NCBI GenBank assembly: GCA_946406115.1
Contig: OX291544.1
Span: 18,369,521-18,433,520, forward strand
Length of the DNA stretch: 64,000 bases
Reading direction: 5' to 3'
Source of the DNA: Apoda limacodes
Taxonomy: Eukaryota > Arthropoda > Insecta > Lepidoptera > Limacodidae
Numbering within the stretch: position 1 is the first letter of the stretch; each line of letters begins with the position of its first letter. The position numbers and the translations under genes are program-made. The notes under the pieces were generated by a model that was not told the DNA's origin, did no database searches, and saw only the letters and a list, made by a program, of their open reading frames with translations. Shown here one piece after another: positions 22,370 through 32,099 of this stretch.

Positions 22370-22815
22370 TTTACTTGATTAAGGATCGAAAGAACCATGC
22401 AAAACTTTAGGTCTAGGATGGTATACTGACACATATGTCTTATAATATAAATTCAATATTAACGTTCTTAAAAAAGTCACGAAGCACACGATTCTTTTTT
22501 TAATATCTCAGATTTTCGACCCATTAGGTCTATTATCGCCATGTGTAATAAAATCAAAATAATTCTGCATTACATAAGTTATCGTGGAATGAAAACATTT
22601 CCGTAGACATTTATCAGCAGTGGACCAAAGTAATCAATACCTTTGCAATGTTAAACAAATTACGTATTCCGAGACGGGTTGTCAGTGATCAGTATCAGTA
22701 TTTAGAGCTGCATATTTTCAAGGATGCTTCACAACTTGCATACGGAGCCTGTGTTATTTAAGAAATATTAAAGATGACGGTTCAGCATCAGTTCAATTAC
22801 TTTTTACAAGGCTTG
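22370..22815 (+). mobile_element. BEL/Pao LTR-retrotransposon pol fragment
   Basis: Across several frames the plus strand encodes CKTLGLGWYTDT, ISQIFDPLGLLSPCVIKSKI, ISYRG-like, then FxDASQLAYGACV-like and NIKDDGSASVQLL. These are the conserved segments joining RT to RNase H in BEL/Pao pol. LTRs, gag, protease and integrase were not seen. Stops and frameshifts make it a dead fragment. Confidence 0.75.
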
Positions 22816-22829
22816 CACTTTATAGAGCA

Positions 22830-23020
22830 CTAGACTTTGCCCGCGGCTCCACCCGCCCTAAATTTGGTGAACGGCGTAGGATTCTTACGGCAACTCCTTG
22901 GTTATACTAAAGAAGTTTGTTATAGCAAGCTATAGCTGCAGCTATGGTTCGTTCGTGGAATTCGGTTATAGTTACTTCCGCGGGAACTTTTGAATTTTCC
23001 GGGATAAAAAGTGCCTTAGT
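22830..23020 (-). repeat. Dispersed repeat family A copy (reverse, truncated)
   Basis: Begins CACTAGACTTTGCCCGCGGC and TCCACCCGCCCTAAATTTGG, then the TATAGCTGCAGCTATGG block and ends near GGGATAAAAAGTGCC. It abuts the BEL/Pao fragment. Confidence 0.75.
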
Positions 23021-23375
23021 ACTCTTCCGTATCTTCATCTATTGTTCGTAATTATCACTTGTTTGTTGGTTTACCTGAATACTTACTGGTTTTCAGAAAA
23101 GGTAAGTAACAATATCAATCCCTCTTTTATCCTTGAAAATATTTTACGACGTAATGAAAAACTGAATCATTAGAGTAATACCGGAAATGGTTTTATCAAT
23201 TTTTTTCTTAAATTAAAATATTTGATTATTAAAAAAAATTTGTTCGTGGAAAAACACATTCCATTGACATTTAACACCTATGTTTGTGTTTCTTGAACGT
23301 CCAGAACAATTTTGGTGTCATACAATACAACAGGAAGGGATTTGTTATTAAAGACTTAAGAACATTCTTGGTCGA

Positions 23376-23990
23376 ACGCCGAATCAGGAATGCCGCAACG
23401 AATTGCCGGATCGGCTGGCAAAAAACTTGGAGTACGCAGAAGAGTGAAGCGGTATTCTCCTCGGCGCAAAGGTTGCTGCTTAACAAGCCGCAATTAAGGA
23501 CCCATATGGCTTACTGCTGCCATCTCCGGGCTGGTGCACCCGAAGACCAGCTTGCCATTTTTGACTCGGTTCAATGACGGGCTGAAAGAATCGTCAACGA
23601 TGCCAAACTCACAAGTCGTATCGAACCTTAAGTCTGAGAAGATTTTGCCTCCCTGTGTGTGTTCTACCGCTTGTTTAATGGGATGTGTTGTGAGGAATCG
23701 TTTAAAATCATGCCCAGGGCTTCTTTCTAACATTGTACCTGTCGCCATCGCCATCCTCACACAGTACAGTGTGGTTTCAGAGGAAATTCCTCCCGCAAAC
23801 GTTGTGGAATGAGCTCCTTGCTAAGATTTGCTCTAAGAACTGCAATATAGGGTTCTTCAAGAAAGAAGTTAAAATATTTTTTAAGGGTCGACAACGCGCG
23901 CGTGATGCTTCTGGTGTAGCAAGCGTCCATAGGCTGCTGTGACTGCTTACCATCAGGTGGCTTGTTTACCATTTTAGCAGTATGAAAAAA
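23376..23990 (+). mobile_element. CR1-like LINE 3' end
   Basis: Encodes SSAQRLLLNKPQLRTHMAYC, CHLRAGAPEDQL, then in shifted frames RIVNDAKLTSRIE-like, FYRLFNGMCCEE-like, TLWNELLAKICSKNCNIGFF and the A-rich tail GTATGAAAAAAAAC. Same family as 1191-1830 but independently decayed. Confidence 0.8.
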
Positions 23991-24224
23991 AACGTAAAGA
24001 CCAGGCGTTCCATTTGTAAAAAAGTGAAAATTTCGGCATAAGAACTAACACCTCCAAACCAAACTCAAAACATGGGTTTCCGAAATAATACTTTTTGACA
24101 AATAGATGAAATAGATGAAATCATTCGAGATTGGGAATATCAATCTCGTTATTTACGAGATAACGCAAAATTTGTAATATCTTACTAATTTTTATCAAGT
24201 ATTTTCACGCTTTTGAAAAACCAG

Positions 24225-24292
24225 CCAGCCAGCGTAGTATTAGTAATAGGGTCCCGTTGGCACCCCTTGGGTACGGAACACTAAAAATACCC
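24225..24292 (+). repeat. Family B terminal fragment
   Basis: GGGTCCCGTTGGCACCCCTT, then GGGTACGGAACACTAAAAA, is the closing end of family B. It is truncated on its left side. Confidence 0.65.
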
Positions 24293-24689
24293 TATGATCA
24301 CTGAAACAACAAAACTACACCCGCAAAATCCATTTAATTACGCTTTATAATTACTTTGATATCCTTATTCAACCCAATATCAGAAGAATAAACAACCTTT
24401 GATAATATTATGAAACAATTGTAAAAGAAATATTATTTCCGTATGAAATCTCATAGTTTTAATACTGATCAACCATTTCAAATTAATTAATAATAAAAAT
24501 AACAACAAAAAACGTTTTTTATTCCATATTTAAATCATAATGGAATAGCAATTTACAAAAATTTGTAATTAATATACCTAATTTGAGTTAGAGATGAATA
24601 TTATTAATTAAACTCCATACAAATTCGATTTTTAATGAAACATAAAGTAAATGTTAATTATGTTTAAAATTAAGAGAGTTCATGATTTA
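24293..24689. other. AT-rich DNA, nothing recognised
   Basis: No ORF, repeat terminus or splice signal was identified. Confidence 0.5.
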
Positions 24690-25512
24690 ATTTATATGGA
24701 CCCCATTCGGGTGAAAGCCTCCTCCAAATAATCTCATTTTTGTCGGTTCTTCGCTATCTGTATCCAATTTCGTCCCGATAGTGCTGATAATTCGTCTTGC
24801 CATCTGCAACAAGTTTAAGAAGTCTAGAAGTCCATTTGTCTTCAGTATATGTAGCGGCATGACCCGCCTATATCCATTTCAAACCTTGTGAGAACTGTAG
24901 AGAATCAACGGAACGGAACTTTAGTTCTATTTCTTATGTCAGAGTTGCGTATCTTATCTCTTAGTTTAATATTTAAGCAGCTCCTCTCCAACGCTCTTTG
25001 TGTTGTTTGGATCTTATTGCGAGTCATGGTGTTGAAGATCCCAAGTTTGGCAGCTGTAAGTTAAACTAGGTAGGATAACTGAATCAATGGCTATCTTTTT
25101 GAGTGACACGGGGAGCTAGGATTTAAATCAACAGATCGTTGCTCTTCTATTTACTTCTGTCAAATTTCTCTCTTCTCTGAATGACAGTTGTTTTCTAAGG
25201 TAGACATTATCTTTTACGTAATCAAGTGAAAGTTCATTGATTAGGACATTGAGTTGCTTATGATTAGTTATTATTCTAGTCTTTATGAGACTCATTTCTA
25301 AACTAACTCTATTTCACGCTATTTGTAAGTATTAAGTTCTTAAGAATTTTCGGAGAATACCACGATGTCTTTGTCTATGTTTAGGTGGCTTTGAAATTAA
25401 CCTTTGATAAATATTCCTTTTTGTATCCATGGAAGGTCTTTCATGATATTTTGTAATACGGCTATGAACAGTTTAGGTGATATTGGGTCGCCTTTTCACC
25501 TTCCCTTCTAAT
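24690..25512 (-). mobile_element. RTE-type LINE, C-terminal RT fragment
   Basis: On the minus strand from 25512 the relic reads GxxATQY/GDPISPKLFIAVLQNI-like, MKDLPWIQKGIFI, SHLNIDKDIVVFSE (in place of the usual RFADDIVLLSE), MSLIKTRIITN, VYLRKQLSF, LTYSCQTWDLQ, and finishes MARRIISTIGTKL ... MRLFGGGFHP. This order matches the thumb and C-terminus of RTE-clade elements, which end in a short EAF-type tail. The catalytic Tyr-Ala-Asp-Asp box is lost, and many stops are present. Confidence 0.75.
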
Positions 25513-27180
25513 TTTACTCTACTTGTGCAGTTGCGATATTTATTTTTAAAATATTTTTTTTTTGTTAATAGTTATCTTTACATTAACATTAATCATTACA
25601 CTCAAAGACTTTTTAAAACACTGCTCATGTAAAAATGGTTTTTTTTAATTAATGTCATTAAGGGCTGCTTGTAGGCACAAGTGGTATTCGACTTGAGAAA
25701 ACGCTCAAGCAACCCTATTCTTTCCGATACAGCCCTATTTGCTACACAACTTTCAAGTAGTATTTGCCATATCTCACATTTTCCTTTACGTATCCTTTAC
25801 TTTGCCTTTCACTAATCCCAGGTCTGCTGATGGATAGAAAGCAAACCTAATATCGAAAATGGGATAGAATCTAACACTGGGATTACTAGGGCAAGTACAT
25901 TGTGTCAGTGACGGATTTGCAAACCTAAAAAAAGTAGTTTCGTTGAGTTCGTTGTATACTTTTTAATTGATTAACAAAGTATTCAATTATTACTTTAAAT
26001 AGTGGAGTTTCTTGACAGCTCTTTTATTGCAGAAATAAACATTGTTTAAATTATATTGACGATTCAAAAGTGTTCTCACCTACTTGAATAAATGTTATTT
26101 GATTTGATTTGATTTTATTAAATTTCGAAGTCACCAACATTACATAGCTATGCATAAATTTAGCTAAAAATGTTCACAGCTAGTGGTTAAGAAGGGTTTG
26201 CAAACTTTTAAACGGAAAACTTCCATACAAACATTGCAAGTTAATAATAATAATAAATATTGTACTTATGAAAAATATATACCTAAAGCGTTTAATAAAG
26301 TATAAATAAAAAAATAATTTTGAATTGCCTTCTGTAATTTTTAACGTCTTAGATTGTAAGTCTCAGGTGACGTAGGTTCCCCAAATTGATATTACGTATA
26401 TCCTAAATGTACTCACATTAAATTACATCTCGGATCTATTTTCAAGCGAAACGTCGGCCGCTTAATCACACGCGTTTTGAAAGACATATTCTAACTGGAA
26501 GAACCAAAAAATATTTTACAAATGTGACTGAAACCTTCACTTAGCTAGAATTAGAGAACTCTAATTTTCAAATGTTTACCCTTATTTGTGCAGTGCATGC
26601 TTCATTTGTAACAATAGTAAAAATTGTAGAAAATGATTAATAAATTTTAAAAAAAAATACAGATACATTTCGTGAAACCCTGAAAATATAATGAAATTGT
26701 GTGCAAAATTCTATGATAATGCAGTATTTCTGTTCAGACGTCTTATTTTGCAAGACACGATGTCGTTTTAGCATCGTTGTCCCTGTTCACTATTATTTCC
26801 CTACAGTTTATTATAGCTATGTACAATTGTCAGATTAGCTATTCGTTTTGCTTCAGCCACTGTAGTTCTTCTACGGGATCTCTTCTCCAAGAACTTTGCA
26901 CGTAGAAATTCTCAGCACATAGAGATATTAAATGGCTTTCTGAGGGATCTAGGTATTCTGGTAGTAGAAACAAGTTAAAACAAAGACGTGTTCTCGTGTT
27001 GTCGATTGCATATTGAATAAATATTTAATTTCAACAAAAACTACTAGTTCTTACTGACTAAGCATAAGATACCTTACTGTGTTACCTAAAATGGTGGTCA
27101 AAACGAAAAAGTGCATTACGCAATACTTACATGCTGCAAACATAATTTAAAAAAACAGTAGTTTTATACTTACGTCCTTA
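25513..27180. other. AT-rich DNA with a (GATTT)n LINE-tail-like tract
   Basis: AATAAATGTTATTTGATTTG continuing as GATTT repeats at about 26085-26120 looks like a LINE 3' tail without a recognisable body. A minus-strand frame at 26839-27003 encodes ENFYVQSSWRRDPVEELQWL and stops soon after; I do not recognise it. Confidence 0.45.
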
Positions 27181-27560
27181 TTAATTTAGTAAAATAGTTT
27201 CAAGACGATGCTGACCCTTTTTTTTATTGCCAACTGCTAATTTAGAACACCTCAGCTGCAAACTAATACTCGGTGCAGCAAAAACCATCTTTTCGCTTGG
27301 TGCAACAATTAAAACCCTCATACCTAATGTCACCTTTATTACGAAACTGTTTGACAGCTTACTAAAGATACCTGTCTTCAAAATTTCATCAAAATCGACA
27401 CGGGATATGAAGCTAGTTCGTAAATCTTTTCTTTTCAATAAAACTAGTTTAATTCACTACACACCACGTGTTCACGCTTTTACAACGTCTGCAGAAAATA
27501 CTACATGTAACGTTTCTAGAATTTTTATTTCCAAACTTCAATTACCCGAACAGTAGAGCT
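27181..27560. other. Overlapping unassigned ORFs on both strands
   Basis: A 109-codon plus frame (27227-27556) and an 85-codon minus frame (27181-27438) overlap. Neither shows a family motif, promoter or splice context. One may be a relic of a repeat. Confidence 0.3.
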
Positions 27561-27904
27561 GCGAAGGGGCCTATAATAATGTGACACCTTGGAGCTCTAG
27601 CGAATCGTCCCCATCGGCATTTGCTATTACATTCTCTTTAGCGTTTTCAACAATCTAAAGTAAAAAAGATGTTGAGGAATTTAATTGTATTTAACAGATA
27701 TTTCAACAATTAAAACCTATTTTACAATGCTTATTACTTTGTTAAACATGTTAAATTTGAAAATAATTAATTTAGCATTTACCTACGTTTAAATAATTAC
27801 TTTTCGGGGTCACTGTCAGTCCCAAAATTGTCATTGACAGTCTTAGTTATTTAAAGAGACTTGGTCATTGTAACACAATGAGGAAATGCTGCTAACTTTC
27901 TGCA

Positions 27905-28098
27905 CCCGTTTTTAGGGTTCTGTACCCAAAGGGTAAAAAACGGGACCTTATTTAAGACTCCGCTGTCCGTCCGTCCGTCTGTCACCGGGCTGTATTATGA
28001 ACCATGATAGTAAGACTGTTAAAATTTTCAAAGACGCTGTATTTATGTTGCCGCTATAAGAACAATTACTAAAAAACAGAATAAAATAAATATTTAAT
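27905..28098 (-). repeat. Family B copy (reverse), truncated at a microsatellite
   Basis: Starts TTTTTAGGGTTCTGTACCCA and AAGGGTAAAAAACGGGACC, passes GTCCGTCCGTCCGTCTGTCA, and stops at AAACAGAATAAAATAAATAT, where the hexanucleotide array begins. Confidence 0.8.
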
Positions 28099-28184
28099 GC
28101 ATACGCATACGCATACGCATACGCATACGCATACGCATACGCATACGCATACGCATACGCATACGCATACGCATACGCATACGC

Positions 28185-28215
<31 letters not shown>

Positions 28216-28224
28216 TATACATAT
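28099..28224. repeat. Hexanucleotide microsatellite (GCATAC)15 (ACATAC)4 (ACATAT)2
   Basis: Fifteen perfect GCATAC units (28099-28188) are followed by four ACATAC and two ACATAT units, so one base of the unit changes twice in blocks. It sits inside a family B copy at its A/T-rich ATAAATATTTAA point. Confidence 0.95.
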
Positions 28225-28557
28225 AGACTAATATTTTCAGATGATCCATTCAATCCAATATAATACTAAAATTGCGAAAGAAAGTTAATCACGTCACAAA
28301 GTATCCAATTGAGCTGAAATTTGGCATAGGCATAGTTGTAAAGACGGAGAATGATTCGACTTTATCACTTAGAAATGCTAGCTCAGCTAGTCTGCGCCTG
28401 GGAGGACGTATTGAATAAAATATCTATTTACGCTGGCCAAGTTACGATATCTAATTGATAACTTATGTTTTTATTTATACGTTTTCAAAGTAGACAATTA
28501 AAAAAAAAGATTTATACATATACTTGCTTGTGCCGGCGTTTTACCCGAACTAAATCC

Positions 28558-29220
28558 AATTGTCTACTACTTCCTATTCTCAACGATGCAGATGCTAGCT
28601 ATCTTGATCTCACCGAGAAGTAGCTTGATCAACTTGAGCGTCTTCAAAGTTTATGCATAAGATTTATATTTTGTCTGCAAAAGTATGATCAAATACAATC
28701 ACATATCCGACTTCTGAACAAGCTTAAGTAACTCCCATTTCGTCTTCGCAGGAATACTCACGTCCTATTTCCTCTTTATAATATCCTGTCCATTTCAAAA
28801 TTACCATTGTATTTAAAAGAATGTTTCGACTTCATTGGTTCTCCTTTTCCCCGTGATTCCACAACTCTGTTATTAAAAACTCCAACGCACTATACACAAA
28901 TGTAAGTATCATAACTCATTTACTGTAAAAGCACTGACATTGTGGAGCACATTTCCTCTAGATATAAAACTATCACAGTCCTTGAGAACATTCAAGAATC
29001 TTGTAATTTTACACTACAATTTAAAAATTATAAAGGTAATGTGTGCATTAAAATAAAGTAGATATTAATAATAATCATTAACAAAATTTATATCAAGAGA
29101 TAATTGCTCTGACCCAAAGGTTATCTAGGAGAGATCGCTCCATAGCAATAAGATCGCCATCTGTATTTTCTTTTTTTTTTTGTAAATATTATTTATATGC
29201 AATGTATTATTATTATTATT
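28558..29220 (+). mobile_element. LINE RT C-terminus and 3' UTR (Jockey/I-like)
   Basis: Encodes PILNDADASYLDLTEK, LERLQSLCIRFIFCLQKYD, LPFRLRRNTHVLFPLYN, LPLYLKECFDF and LKTPTHYTQ in mostly one frame with stops, followed by a 3' UTR (GAGATCGCTCCATAGCAATA) and T-rich plus (ATT)n ending. This is the extreme C-terminus of an endonuclease-RT polyprotein common in Lepidoptera. The upstream RT is absent. Confidence 0.75.
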
Positions 29221-29224
29221 CTTA

Positions 29225-29400
29225 ACGGAGTAGGATTTCGACGGCAACCCCTCAATTATAATCAATATAAACCGACTCACACTTGACGTTTTCGTATATT
29301 ATGGCCTTATTAGGGACTCAAACTATCTCCATGACAAATTTGCCCGCGGTTCCACTCACTCTAAATTCAGTTATCGGTGTAGGACTTCAGCAGCAAAGCA
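29225..29400 (-). repeat. Family A fragments (reverse)
   Basis: ACGGAGTAGGATTTCGACGG, CTCAAACTATCTCCATG and GCCCGCGGTTCCACTCACTC, then TCAGTTATCGGTGTAGGACT, are shuffled pieces of one or two reversed family A copies. A short impure CAG run follows at 29390-29412. Confidence 0.6.
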
Positions 29401-29412
29401 GCAGCAGCAGCT

Positions 29413-30068
29413 GAAAGTAAAGACAGTAAAGGGTGCTTTATGAATTTGTGGAAAAATAATTTCAATTGAAAACTGTGTACATTATTATTATTGAATGAGA
29501 ACGAAAGATATCTGACATAAAACATCGTTGCATATATTGCTTAATAATTTATCGAAACAGTCTGCAGAAACGTAAGCTCCTAAGAGCAATCCAAATGCGT
29601 ATATCATCATTAATTTAGCTGTCAAAACAAGGCAGCTCGTTTGGCTTGCAGTAGGAAATATACGTGACTCTTGCTCTGGCAGACTTTAGCGGCTGTGGCA
29701 ACGTTGAATTGGCTGTCTCATTAATCCTTTAGAGGTCAACATGGCGTATGGCAGTGACAGCTCTCTTTGTGAACCATCGATTTGTTAGCAATCTCTTAGC
29801 GTACAAAATCTTGTAACTTAATTATTGACCCGTATATAAAAGCGAAAGAGTTAAATAAACGGGTATAATGAATCGATTTTCATTTTATTATAGCCCATAT
29901 TTTATGGGTAGTAAAATCCAATTTCGAGCGTAACACAAAAAGCTTGCAATATTTGACCCACTTCACGGTATCCAATTGAATTTAAAATTTGTTATATAAC
30001 TTTACTGTCATTTCAATAATATGATACGCTGAAGCTGGTCTGATGAAAGAGCCAGAAAGTGGCCATAG
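29413..30068. other. AT-rich DNA, nothing recognised
   Basis: No coding signal. The right part (from about 29920) continues into the 117-bp duplicated unit and probably belongs to the same unknown repeat. Confidence 0.45.
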
Positions 30069-30300
30069 GAATTCTGTAACGAAATGACGCAGACCATCGT
30101 TTGAGTTTGTTTGATTTGTCGTGACAAATACTCTGATCTGAGATGATATCCGAGGTCTGACGATGAAGTCGTAAATTAACTCCGGGAACTCTGTCACGAA
30201 ACAACGCTACTCCATCAATGTTGGGGCTTGTTTGATTGGTCGTGACAAGCACTCTGGTCTTAGATGATATCCACGGTCTGTGACAATCGCACTTATATAT
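30069..30300. repeat. Imperfect tandem pair of about 117 bp
   Basis: GAATTCTGTAACGAAATGAC (30069) and GAACTCTGTCACGAAACAAC (30186) begin two diverged units that share GTTTGATTTGTCGTGACAAA-like, CTCTGATCTGAGATGATATC-like and GAGGTCTG-like blocks. The open frames across it on the minus strand follow from the repeat and are probably not genes. Confidence 0.75.
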
Positions 30301-30415
30301 AGTGCTAAAGATGTAGCCGATTTCCTGGTCAGTCTTATTGCCTCAAACACGAATATGAACGAACAGGTGCTGTACCCCCAACTTTACCGCGGTGCGATAA
30401 GACTATTTTTATTAA
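30300..30415 (+). mobile_element. CR1-like LINE internal fragment
   Basis: Encodes SAKDVADFLVSLIASNTNMN then YPQLYRGAI, parallel to FASNSNMNEETDVPRTIPWC of the CR1-like copy in the cuticle-gene intron. Short and decayed. Confidence 0.6.
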
Positions 30416-30599
30416 GAAAGTGTTAAAGAATAACCGCAAAAATTATGTATTGAAACACTTGCTATCACAAACTTTTATTAAATACCGTAAACATATACAT
30501 TTAACTAACTTTTTCACATTGAAACTAATCTTTGAAATCTAAATTCATCTTTGAAAACTTTACATTTGTATCTTATGTATATACATACAGTGGAACATA

Positions 30600-30930
30600 C
30601 TTTTCTGACCCGTGGGTCGATTCCGTGAATACCCTCACAAGCGAGGGTGATTTGGGCCATAGTCCACACGCAGGCCCAGTGCGGATTGTGGACTTCACAT
30701 ACGTCTTTTTTTTCTTACGTACGTAGGTTTTCTCACGATGTTTTCCTTCAATGAAAAGCCAGTGGTGTGAATAAATAAATCAGTGTACATAAGAAATTAA
30801 GAAAATACTCATTGGTACACGCCGACCCCAGGGTTCGAACTTCCGCCACTTGGGACGTAAAGTGAAATTTAAACCCCTCGGCCACCACCGACTCCCTCGG
30901 CCACCACCGACTACCTAATTACCTTATTCT
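30600..30930 (-). repeat. tRNA-derived SINE (family S1)
   Basis: On the minus strand from about 30912 the head reads GTGGTGGCCGAGGGGTTTAA (A box) and AGTTCGAACCCTGGGGTC (B box), the pol III internal promoter of a tRNA-derived SINE. The body carries CACTGGCTTTTCATTGAAGG and GTCCACAATCCGCACTGG. Related copies are at 55430-55620 and 61190-61445. Confidence 0.85.
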
Positions 30931-31055
30931 AAATTAGTACCTTATTAATCATACATAAATAAATGGTAGGTATCCTCTTCCCAATAATACAAACCATCCT
31001 CTCTTTTAATTCAAACAATCAATTCCTCTGATTGTTGGAATTCACATATATTTTT

Positions 31056-31575
31056 TTTTATTTTATACCACTAAGGTGGCAAACAAGCACACGGTCCGCC
31101 TGATGGAAAGCGGTCACCATGGCATATGGACGCTTGCAACACCAGAAGTATCACTTGCGCGTAGCCGACCCTTCAAAAATCCAATAACTTCTTTCTTGAA
31201 GAACCCCATACTGTAGTCCTTTACGAAAACCTTGGCAGGGAGCTCATTCCACAACCCAAGTGTTCGCGGGAGGAAGTTTCTCTGAAACCGCACTGTATGC
31301 GACCATTTCTGTTCTCAAATGTGATAATGAATTCCCTGCCGATGGTGAGCGGTGCGATGGTAGAATGTAGCCGTGGGCATCATTTCGAACGATTTCTCAG
31401 AACACATCCCATTGTACAAGCGGTAGAACACACACAGGGAGGCAAAGTCCCTCCTCAGACTTAAGGGTTCGATACGGCAAGTGAGTTTGAGATCGTCGAC
31501 AATTCTCACAACCTGTCGTTGAACCGAGTCAAAAGGTCCAAGCTGGTATCCGGGGTATCTATGTACCCATATGGC
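31056..31575 (-). mobile_element. CR1-like LINE 3' end (reverse)
   Basis: On the minus strand it encodes RIVDDLKLTCRIEPLSLRRD, FYRLYNGMCSEKSFEMMP and RQGIHYH, then the usual LGLWNELPAK and GFFKKEVIGFLKG C-terminus and an A-rich tail (TATAAAATAAAAAAAAAT, reverse of 31056-31072). One long frame survives only from 31315 to 31509. Confidence 0.85.
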
Positions 31576-31879
31576 TCATCACAGTAAACCTTTGGATTAA
31601 CTAGTTAAAGCCTGGTTTATACAAACTTAAATTTGATGTAAAAGCACACCAACTCAAAATAAAAGAACTAGAAAATCTATGTATCAAGTGTTTAACTAGC
31701 TAATCCTCATATATGTGGGTTTCAACTCAAAATACATACCTACTTTTACAATATATTCAAAGGAAAATGTGAATGTGGGATAGTCAAACAAACCCCATGA
31801 AGCATACCGACGGTATGCAATACAAAATAATACACATTTAACATTGTAAGCAGTTTGGTAAAAAAAAGTAAAAACTACT

Positions 31880-32062
31880 TACATACTCGCTTCCAGTTGT
31901 CAGTGGCATTTCCGATGGCATTTATTTTTGGGTCAATGTCTTCCAGGCCATGTCGGCCAAGAGGACTTTCCCCAAAATTACCCAACACCATCTTTTTGTC
32001 TGCCCCCGTAAACTCGACGAGTAGTTAGAGTTGGTGGTGGCAAATTTGGTGATTTGGCGGTA
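31880..32062 (-). pseudogene. Myb/SANT-like exon remnant
   Basis: A minus-strand block is bounded by TTTTGTAG (acceptor-like, 32059-32066) and CGA|GTATGTAAG (donor-like, near 31880). One frame reads LVEFTGADKKMVLGNFGESP, LGRHGLEDIDPKINAIG and TDNWKRV, which resembles the Myb/SANT-like DNA-binding domain found in MSANTD proteins and in PIF/Harbinger-type transposon genes. An in-frame TAA lies just before LVEF, so it is broken or the frame is entered elsewhere. The assignment is by pattern memory only. Confidence 0.45.
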
Positions 32063-32099
32063 TTTCTACAAAACAAATAGACAAATTACAAACACGCAG

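Noticed and set aside
27948..28253. Minus-strand 101-codon ORF encoding a long alternating Tyr-Val / Tyr-Ala repeat
   Set aside because: It is the translation of the GCATAC/ACATAC microsatellite; no promoter or non-repeat coding context.
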